Positions 57,097 through 62,537 of a stretch of DNA of 62,537 bases are shown here, in pieces. The stretch spans positions 1 to 62,537 of the forward strand of contig JAFQRK010000063.1 of NCBI GenBank assembly GCA_017410075.1, read 5' to 3'. The notes under the pieces were generated by a model. That model had not been told where the DNA came from. It made no database searches and saw only the letters and a program-made list of their open reading frames with translations. A program made the translations under genes and the position numbers. Source of the stretch: Oscillospiraceae bacterium (GTDB lineage: Bacteria; Bacillota; Clostridia; Oscillospirales; Oscillospiraceae). Numbering within the stretch: the first letter of the stretch is position 1; each line of letters begins with the position of its first letter.

Positions 57097-58227
57097 TTAT
57101 TTTTTGCGGGAGTTGTCAGTATACATATAGTAGTCGCACTTGATCATACCGTTGTAGAGCTTGCGCTTTTTATCCGCACGGCGGCCAAAATAATGCTCAA
57201 ATTCCGGCTCGGAGGTAATGATATATTTTTTCCAGCCGTCGGCAAATTTCAAGTGCCGCCCCAGCGCCCCATAGAGCCTCTGGGCGCTTTGCTGCTCCAT
57301 CATCCGCTGGCCGTAGGGAGGATTGCAGATGATGATGCCCTGGTCGGTGGGCAGGCTCATTTTTGTTGCGTCGCCGTCTTTAAACTCGATGCAGTCGCAA
57401 ACGCCGGCCTTGCGGGCATTGGACATGGAAAGGCTGATGCACTTGGGGTCGTTATCCGAGCCCAGGATGCGGTACTTGCCCTTAAACTCTCTGTCCATCG
57501 CCTCGCCCCGGGCTTCCTGCCAGATCTTCTCGTCCATCCAGGCAAAATGCTCCGCTGCGAAACGCCTCCGCAGACCCGGTGCCCGGTTTTTGGCGATCAG
57601 CGCCGCCTCAATGGGAATGGTACCGGAGCCGCAGAAGGGATCCCACAGAAATTCTCTGCCTCGGTAACGGGTCAGGATCACCATAGCCGCCGCCAAGGTC
57701 TCCCGCAGGGGCGCGTCATTGCCAACGGCCCGGTAGCCGCGCTTATGCAGCCCCACGCCGGACGAATCCAGATACAGCTGCACCCGATCGTTCATAACAG
57801 AAAACTGCAGCTGATATTTTGCACCGGTTTCCGGCAGCCAGCTGACGCCGTACTTTTCGCCCAGCCGCTTGGAGGCTGCCTTCTTGATAATGGCCTGACA
57901 GTCGGGAACAGACATCAGCTGACTGTTCAGACAATGCCCCTTCACGGGGAATTCCCCGTCTTTGGGGATAAAATCCTCCAGATTGGTTCTGTAGACCCCC
58001 TGAAACAGCTCCTCAAAGGTCTTGGCCTCAAAATCCGCCAGCACGATCAGTACCCGTTCACCGGTGCGCAGGCCGATATTTGCCCGGGCAAGGGCGGCTT
58101 CATCGCCTGAAAACAGCACTCTGCCGTTTTCCACCCGTACATTTTCCATATTCAGCCGGCGCAGCTCATCGCCGGCAATGCCCTCCAGACCGAACAGCGT
58201 GGGCACCGCAAATTCAAATTGTTGCAT
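57097..58227 (-). CDS. THUMP-domain 23S rRNA (guanine-N2) methyltransferase, RlmL/YpsC-like
   Basis: A 376-residue SAM-dependent RNA methyltransferase. The N-terminal THUMP-like domain (about 45-160, with EGIAGDELRRLNMENVRVENGRVLF before it) is followed by the UPF0020 catalytic domain with LWDPFCGSGTIPIEAALIAKN and the N6/N2-methylase motif NPPYG. It matches the RlmL N-terminal half and B. subtilis YpsC, which act on guanines of 23S rRNA. It sits 10 nt after queH in a run of RNA modification genes. Confidence 0.9.
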   Translation of the reverse strand: MQQFEFAVPTLFGLEGIAGDELRRLNMENVRVENGRVLFSGDEAALARANIGLRTGERVLIVLADFEAKTFEELFQGVYRTNLEDFIPKDGEFPVKGHCLNSQLMSVPDCQAIIKKAASKRLGEKYGVSWLPETGAKYQLQFSVMNDRVQLYLDSSGVGLHKRGYRAVGNDAPLRETLAAAMVILTRYRGREFLWDPFCGSGTIPIEAALIAKNRAPGLRRRFAAEHFAWMDEKIWQEARGEAMDREFKGKYRILGSDNDPKCISLSMSNARKAGVCDCIEFKDGDATKMSLPTDQGIIICNPPYGQRMMEQQSAQRLYGALGRHLKFADGWKKYIITSEPEFEHYFGRRADKKRKLYNGMIKCDYYMYTDNSRKK

Positions 58228-58237
58228 TTTAAACTCC

Positions 58238-58783
58238 TTAGGGAATGATCTTACCGGGCTTCAGATACCGCTCCTGCTCAGAAAATACGCAGCCGCAGAA
58301 CTTCTGAATATACATTTGAAGCTCCCTGGCCTTTTCCTGGCCGGCCTTGAAATAGGGACGGAAATCCCGATATAAAAATTCCACGCCGTATTCTTTGGCT
58401 GCTCTTTCCGCCACCTCGCGCATCAGCTCGTGATTCTGGTAGGGGCTGATAAACAGCGAGGAGGTAAAGCTGTCAAAGCCACCCTCTGCCGCAGTCTTTG
58501 CGGTGTCGAACAGCCGCATTTCATAGCACTTGATGCACCGGCCGGCAATATCCTCCGCCACCTCTCTTACAAAGGGGCGCAGACCGTATTCATCCTTTTC
58601 CAGCAGCTTCAGGTCGATGCTCTGGGCATATTCCCGAAGGCAGTTGCGCCGGGCGCGATACTCGGTAAAGGGGTGGATATTGGGATTGTACCAATATCCC
58701 GTAACCTCTATTTTGTCGCTGCGCAGCACTTCAATACACTGATTGGCGCAGGGCGCGCAGCAAATATGCAGTAATGTTTTCAT
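58238..58783 (-). CDS. queH: Epoxyqueuosine reductase QueH
   Basis: A 181-residue iron-sulfur enzyme that performs the last step of queuosine synthesis, reducing epoxyqueuosine in tRNA. The cysteine motifs HICCAPCANQC at the N-terminus, DIAGRCIKCYEMRL near residue 95 and CGCVFSEQERY near the C-terminus are the expected metal and cluster ligands. It replaces the cobalamin-dependent QueG in many anaerobes. Its start overlaps the mtaB stop by 4 nt, so both tRNA-modifying enzymes are made together. Confidence 0.93.
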   Translation of the reverse strand: MKTLLHICCAPCANQCIEVLRSDKIEVTGYWYNPNIHPFTEYRARRNCLREYAQSIDLKLLEKDEYGLRPFVREVAEDIAGRCIKCYEMRLFDTAKTAAEGGFDSFTSSLFISPYQNHELMREVAERAAKEYGVEFLYRDFRPYFKAGQEKARELQMYIQKFCGCVFSEQERYLKPGKIIP

Positions 58784-60060
58784 TCTCCTAAAACTCCGTC
58801 CTTATACAGCCCGATGATCTTCACGGACTTGACTGTATTGTGCAGATTTTCACCCTTGGCGTAGACCTTGGTGTAGTTCATTGCGTGTCCTGCAAAATAA
58901 TCGCCGTCTGTTTCCTCAAACAGCACCTGCTGGGTACTGCCGATGAGATTTTCCCGATAGGCGCGGTTCATTTCCTCCGCCACAGCGATGGCTGCCCGGC
59001 TGCGGGCTTCCTTGGTGGCATTGTCGCGCTGACCGGGCATTTTGTCTGCCGGTGTACCGGGTCTGCGGGAATAAGGGAAAATGTGCATATCCGCAAAGCT
59101 GCATTTTTGAATGAATGCCAGGCTCTGCTGAAATTCCTCCTCGGTCTCCCCGGGAAACGCCACGATCATATCGGTGGTAACGGCACAGCCGGGAAAATGC
59201 TTTTGCAAAAGCCGGACGCTTTCCAGATACCGGGCGGTATCGTACTTGCGGCGCATCCTCTGCAGCACCGTATCGCAGCCGGATTGCATACTTAAGTGGA
59301 ACTGGGGGCAGAGATTTTCGTATTTTTTCATCCGCAGGCAGAATTCCTCCGTAATGACCCGCGGCTCCAGGCTGCCCAGACGCACTCTCAGCTCCGGCAC
59401 TGCTTCACAGACCGCCGCCACCATATCCGCCATAGGGGGCTTTCCCGCAAGATCCGCGCCCCAGGAGGCGATCTCAATGCCGGTAATGATAATTTCCCGA
59501 TAGCCCTTTTCCCGAAGCTGCTTTGCCTGCTCCGTCACCAGAGAAAGCGGCGCAGACCGCACCGGTCCCCGGGTGTAGGGGATGATGCAGTAGGAGCAGA
59601 AATTCACGCAGCCGTCCTGCACCTTCAGCATTGCCCGGGTGCGCTCGGAAAGTCCGCCAGCCGGCAAAACCTCAAATTCCCGACGGCGCAGGGCTTCATC
59701 CAGCACCTCCTGCTGCTGCCGGCTTTCGGCAGCTTCCAGCAGCTTTTCGATAAACGCCCGGCGGTTTGCGCTGCCGCCCAAGATGTCCACGCCCAATTTG
59801 CGCACATCCTCCGGCGCGTGCTGGGTATAGCAGCCGCACACGCCGATCACTGCCTGAGGATTCTCCCGGCGGCAGCGGCGGATGACAGCCCGATTCTTCT
59901 TGTCGGCAACCGCAGTTACAGAGCAGGTGTTGATAATATAGGCATCGCACTTTTCGGAAAACTGGCAGATCTGATGCCCTTTTTCCGCCAGCAGCTGCTC
60001 CATCGCCTGGGTCTCATATTGATTTGTTTTGCACCCTAAGGTGTAAAAAGCAAATTTCAT
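58780..60060 (-). CDS. mtaB: tRNA (t6A37) methylthiotransferase MtaB
   Basis: A 426-residue radical SAM enzyme that adds a methylthio group to t6A37 in tRNA reading ANN codons. The N-terminal UPF0004 domain has the first cluster cysteines (LGCKTNQYE, NTCSVTAVADKK, GVCGCYTQ), the radical SAM cluster is VNFCSYCIIPYTRG, and a C-terminal TRAM-like region (about 365-420) completes it. Length and the KTNQYE start place it in MtaB rather than MiaB. It is divergent from lspA. Confidence 0.94.
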   Translation of the reverse strand: MKFAFYTLGCKTNQYETQAMEQLLAEKGHQICQFSEKCDAYIINTCSVTAVADKKNRAVIRRCRRENPQAVIGVCGCYTQHAPEDVRKLGVDILGGSANRRAFIEKLLEAAESRQQQEVLDEALRRREFEVLPAGGLSERTRAMLKVQDGCVNFCSYCIIPYTRGPVRSAPLSLVTEQAKQLREKGYREIIITGIEIASWGADLAGKPPMADMVAAVCEAVPELRVRLGSLEPRVITEEFCLRMKKYENLCPQFHLSMQSGCDTVLQRMRRKYDTARYLESVRLLQKHFPGCAVTTDMIVAFPGETEEEFQQSLAFIQKCSFADMHIFPYSRRPGTPADKMPGQRDNATKEARSRAAIAVAEEMNRAYRENLIGSTQQVLFEETDGDYFAGHAMNYTKVYAKGENLHNTVKSVKIIGLYKDGVLGE

Positions 60061-60116
60061 AATTTTTCACCGTATATCATTGTACACGAGTTTTCACCGT
60101 TTGTACAGTAAGAAAA

Positions 60117-60145
60117 TTGACAGAAAGCCCGCTGCGTGGTATGAT
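60117..60145 (+). promoter_or_regulatory. Near-consensus promoter of lspA
   Basis: TTGACA (60117-60122) and TATGAT (60140-60145), spacing 17, 27 bases before the start codon. Confidence 0.88.
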
Positions 60146-60172
60146 ATTTTCACCGATTCAGGAGGAAATGCT

Positions 60173-60649
60173 ATGCAGTTTTTGTTTATGAGTCTGTTTG
60201 CGCTGGGCATCGTGGGTATTGACCAGCTGACCAAATATCTTGTTGTATCCCATATTGCGCTGTTTGCCGATGTGCCTTTTCTCCCCGGCTTTCTGGGCTT
60301 GACCTATGTGCGCAACACCGGCGCGGCTTTTTCTATGTTGGAAGGACAGCGCTGGCTGTTTATCGCGGTATTCGCTGTGATGACCGTTTTGATCTTCTGG
60401 GAATATTTCAAAAAGCCGCTGCCCTTTACCAAGCTGGAACGCTGGTGTATCGCTGCCATCTACGGCGGCGGTGTCGGCAATATGATTGACCGGATCTCCC
60501 GTGGCTTCGTTGTGGATATGATCCAAACGGAATTTATCGAATTCCCCGTGTTCAATGTTGCCGATTGCTTCATCACCTGCGGCTGTATTTTGCTGCTGGT
60601 CCACCTGCTGTTTTTCAACAAAGCATTCTGGAAGGAAGAAAAGAAATGA
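60173..60649 (+). CDS. lspA: Lipoprotein signal peptidase (signal peptidase II)
   Basis: A 158-residue aspartic membrane protease that removes the signal peptide from lipoproteins after Lgt has added the lipid. Four membrane segments and the family blocks GIDQLTKYLVV, YVRNTGAAFSML, GGGVGNMIDRISRGFVVDMI and VFNVADCFITCG are present. The catalytic aspartates are in NMIDR and NVAD. The ATG at 60173 follows AGGAGG; upstream codons from 60080 cover the promoter. The next gene overlaps by 4 nt, a common lspA-rluD arrangement. Confidence 0.96.
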   Translation: MQFLFMSLFALGIVGIDQLTKYLVVSHIALFADVPFLPGFLGLTYVRNTGAAFSMLEGQRWLFIAVFAVMTVLIFWEYFKKPLPFTKLERWCIAAIYGGGVGNMIDRISRGFVVDMIQTEFIEFPVFNVADCFITCGCILLLVHLLFFNKAFWKEEKK

Positions 60650-61551
60650 CCCTGTACGCCGATATTCCAGGCGAACGCCTGGATGCCTTTCTTGCCCGTT
60701 GCGGCGAGGGCCTGAGCCGCTCCGCCGCCCAAAAGCTGATCGAGGACGGTTTTGTGCTTCGAAACGGCAAGCCCGGCCAGAAAAACGACAAACTGAATAT
60801 CGGCGACCGGATCGACTATACCATCCCTGCGCCCAAGGAAGTGGACATCAAGCCCACCGAAATGGCGCTGGATATCGTATATGAGGATGACGATGTTTTG
60901 GTGATCAATAAGCCGAAAGGCTTGGTTGTCCACCCTGCCGCCGGGCATCAGGACGACACTCTGGTCAACGGCTTGCTCCACGCAATGGGCGATAAGCTCT
61001 CCGGCATCAACGGCGAGCTGCGCCCCGGCATCGTCCACCGCATCGACAAGGACACCTCCGGTCTTCTGGCCATTGCCAAAAATGATCTTGCTCATACGGT
61101 TTTGGCTTCCCAGCTGAAAGACCACACCATGGCAAGAACCTACGAAGCCATTGTTTGCGGCTCCTTCCGGGAGGATTCCGGCACGGTGGATGCCCCCATT
61201 GGCCGTCACCCCACGGACCGCAAGAAAATGACCGTGACCCCCCGTAATTCCAAATCCGCCGTGACCCATTGGGAGGTGGTTGCCCGCTATCGTGGCTACA
61301 CCCACATCCGCTGCCGCCTGGAAACCGGCCGGACACATCAGATCCGCGTCCATATGGCCCACATAGGTCACCCCATTTTGGGAGATACTGTATACGGCCG
61401 CAAAAAGCCGGAGCTGGGCCAGGACAGTCAATGCCTCCACGCAGGTCAGCTGTGCTTCCGCCATCCCAGAGACGGTCGGCCGGTGATGGTCTTTGCGCCG
61501 TTGCCGGAATATTTTCAAAAAATCCTTGAGAAATTAGAGAAAATGGTATAA
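60646..61551 (+). CDS. rluD: RluA/RluD family pseudouridine synthase
   Basis: A 301-residue pseudouridine synthase for rRNA. An N-terminal S4 RNA-binding domain (about 8-55, ERLDAFLARCGEGLSRSAAQKLIEDGFVLRNG) is followed by the catalytic domain with VVHPAAGHQDDTLVNGLLHAM, the catalytic aspartate in PGIVHRIDKDTSGLLAIAK, and TGRTHQIRVHMAHIGHPILGD. It is translationally coupled to lspA (ATGA). The exact target uridines cannot be told from the sequence; the symbol follows the family. Confidence 0.92.
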   Translation: MTLYADIPGERLDAFLARCGEGLSRSAAQKLIEDGFVLRNGKPGQKNDKLNIGDRIDYTIPAPKEVDIKPTEMALDIVYEDDDVLVINKPKGLVVHPAAGHQDDTLVNGLLHAMGDKLSGINGELRPGIVHRIDKDTSGLLAIAKNDLAHTVLASQLKDHTMARTYEAIVCGSFREDSGTVDAPIGRHPTDRKKMTVTPRNSKSAVTHWEVVARYRGYTHIRCRLETGRTHQIRVHMAHIGHPILGDTVYGRKKPELGQDSQCLHAGQLCFRHPRDGRPVMVFAPLPEYFQKILEKLEKMV

Positions 61552-61556
61552 TTTCT

Positions 61557-62408
61557 ATGTTTTCTGACATTTTACTCACAGTCGACTACGACCGGACGCT
61601 GACCGCACCGGATTCTACCGTTCCTGCGCGGAATCTGGAAGCCATCCGGTATTTCACCGACAACGGCGGCAAATTTACCCTCAATACCGGGCGCAGCATT
61701 CCTATGTCCGCCCACAATATTTTAAACAAAGTGCCCGTTAACGCGCCGCTGCTACTGTATAACGGCAGCGCCGCCTATGATACACAAAGCGGCGAGATGC
61801 TGCTGTGCCATCCTATTGCTCTGGATCCCCGTGCCGTTATTACCGATGTGCAAAACCGTTTTCCCCAGCTGACCCTGGAATGGCAGGGTGTGGATGCCCA
61901 CTATATTTTCAAGAAAAATCCCGGCTGGGAGGCCTACTGCGACCATAATCAGTGTGCCTGGGGCTACAAGGAATTCGAGGATATCCCCGGCCCGTTTCTG
62001 AAATTCTCCGTCTACGGCGAGTTCCGGAAAAAGACCGTTGCCGATATGTATAACGCCTCTCCACAGGAGGTTGCTCTGTTCCGGGATGTGCAGGATTATA
62101 TTATGGGCAAATACGGCGATGTGCTGGACTTTTTCCTGCCCTGCGCCCGGATCGCAGATCTGCACGCCAAGGGCTGCAGCAAGCTGCGTGCCGCACGGGA
62201 TCTGCAGAAGATGCTGGGCTGCAAGATCCTCATTTGCGTCGGCGACGGCGACAACGACCTGACAATGCTTCAGGGTGCAGACTATGCCTTCTGCCCTGCC
62301 GACGGCACAGTTGCTCACAGTTTTCCCAATGTGTGCCCCTGCGGCGACGGTGCGGTGGCTGAGGTGATCTACGAGAAAATTCCCGGGATCTTGAAAAATA
62401 AACCTTGA
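61557..62408 (+). CDS. Cof-type HAD-IIB family hydrolase
   Basis: A 283-residue HAD phosphatase with a type IIB cap. Motif I is TVDYDRTLTA (catalytic Asp10 and Asp12; the usual Gly after the second Asp is Arg), motif II is in LNTGRS, and motif III/IV is ICVGDGDNDLTMLQGADYAF. Such enzymes dephosphorylate sugar phosphates or cofactors. No ribosome binding site is visible before the ATG. A TATAAT box at 61547-61552 lies so close that the message could be leaderless if this promoter is used. It follows rluD by 5 nt. Confidence 0.85.
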   Translation: MFSDILLTVDYDRTLTAPDSTVPARNLEAIRYFTDNGGKFTLNTGRSIPMSAHNILNKVPVNAPLLLYNGSAAYDTQSGEMLLCHPIALDPRAVITDVQNRFPQLTLEWQGVDAHYIFKKNPGWEAYCDHNQCAWGYKEFEDIPGPFLKFSVYGEFRKKTVADMYNASPQEVALFRDVQDYIMGKYGDVLDFFLPCARIADLHAKGCSKLRAARDLQKMLGCKILICVGDGDNDLTMLQGADYAFCPADGTVAHSFPNVCPCGDGAVAEVIYEKIPGILKNKP

Positions 62409-62433
62409 CAATAATCTGTTGATATGCTAAGAT
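62405..62433 (+). promoter_or_regulatory. Promoter of tRNA-Gly (TCC)
   Basis: TTGACA (62405-62410) and TAAGAT (62428-62433), spacing 17. The -35 box overlaps the stop codon of the HAD gene. Confidence 0.75.
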
Positions 62434-62465
62434 TTTCTGGCTGAAACAGATAATGCCACGGATTT

Positions 62466-62537
62466 GCGGGTGTAGTTCAATGGTAGAACACCAGCCTTCC
62501 AAGCTGGATACGCGGGTCCGATTCCCGTCACCCGCTC
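62466..62537 (+). tRNA. tRNA-Gly (TCC), CCA end cut by the window edge
   Basis: The acceptor stem pairs GCGGGTG with CACCCGC, the anticodon arm is CCAGC-CTTCCAA-GCTGG with anticodon TCC, and the T loop is GTCCGATTC. Base 73 is T and only the first C of the CCA end is inside the window. Confidence 0.95.

Overview
The window looks like the chromosome of a GC-rich, low-oxygen-adapted Gram-positive of the class Clostridia, most like the gut Oscillospiraceae/Ruminococcaceae group. This is inferred from gene content, because no search was possible. Supporting features are a teichoic-acid type export set, a class B sortase, a DnaD/DnaI-type helicase loader pair, the rimP-nusA-ylxR-ylxQ-infB-rbfA operon, a Clostridia-type fused flavodiiron protein, strong AGGAGG ribosome binding sites and CCA-encoding tRNA genes. 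There is no rRNA, CRISPR array, phage or transposase gene. Most of the window is ordinary core genome.

Layout. 1-3.9 kb: cell-surface polymer export and modification (ABC permease, ATPase, CDP-glycerol glycerophosphotransferase, acyltransferase). 4-5.6 kb: a polytopic membrane protein. 5.7-9.6 kb: a redox island (flavodiiron-flavin reductase-rubredoxin fusion, Crp/Fnr regulator, thioredoxin, thioredoxin reductase) with matching CRP-like sites on both sides of the regulator gene. 9.7-14.5 kb: an operon of two M16 peptidase-like proteins, lgt and an acyltransferase. 14.7-16.7 kb: prmA and a glycoside-hydrolase-like protein. 16.9-21.2 kb: gdhA and the pmbA/tldD pair. 21.3-24.1 kb: sortase B, an ECF S component, a HpcH/HpaI aldolase and tRNA-Asp and tRNA-Gly genes. 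24.2-28.2 kb: ktrAB with two half-size chromate-type transporters, then a YwaF-like protein. 28.3-30.4 kb: thymidine kinase, an Xre/membrane-protein divergon and a tRNA-Leu gene next to broken tRNA-Leu remnants. 30.4-37 kb: a HAD phosphatase, dnaI, dnaD, hemW, mgtC-like and lepA. 37-43.6 kb: rpoD and the rimP-to-rbfA operon. 43.7-51.2 kb: an accessory island with an ADP-ribosylglycohydrolase-like protein, a structured RNA candidate and three zinc-ribbon membrane proteins with a small Xre regulator. 51.3-62.5 kb: D,D-carboxypeptidase, a CtpE-like P-type ATPase, thiN, a lipid kinase, an rRNA methyltransferase, queH, mtaB, lspA, a pseudouridine synthase, a Cof-type HAD hydrolase and a tRNA-Gly gene.

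The most interesting signals are regulatory. (1) A Crp/Fnr protein whose recognition helix carries the same R-E-x-x-x-R pattern as E. coli CRP is flanked by two TGTGA-N5-TCAC sites. Each is centred about 41 bases before the predicted start of a redox operon that lacks a -35 box. (2) A three-way-junction RNA candidate of about 160 nt is followed by an intrinsic terminator with a UUCG loop, directly in front of a 987-residue zinc-ribbon membrane protein. No upstream same-strand gene needs that terminator. (3) Two paralogous zinc-ribbon membrane-protein genes share the same perfect palindrome inside the promoter spacer, with a small Xre gene between them. A second Xre/membrane-protein module at 29 kb has the same design with a different palindrome. 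(4) The rimP operon leader has two mutually exclusive hairpins, one of which buries the ribosome binding site. (5) A GC-rich repeat sits inside tRNA-Leu remnants on both sides of the intact gene. (6) A family of about 115-nt multi-hairpin repeats is scattered between genes, with one copy inside the nusA-ylxR junction.

Functions are assigned from motifs recognised by eye. Promoters, operators and RNA folds are pattern matches and have not been computed or tested.
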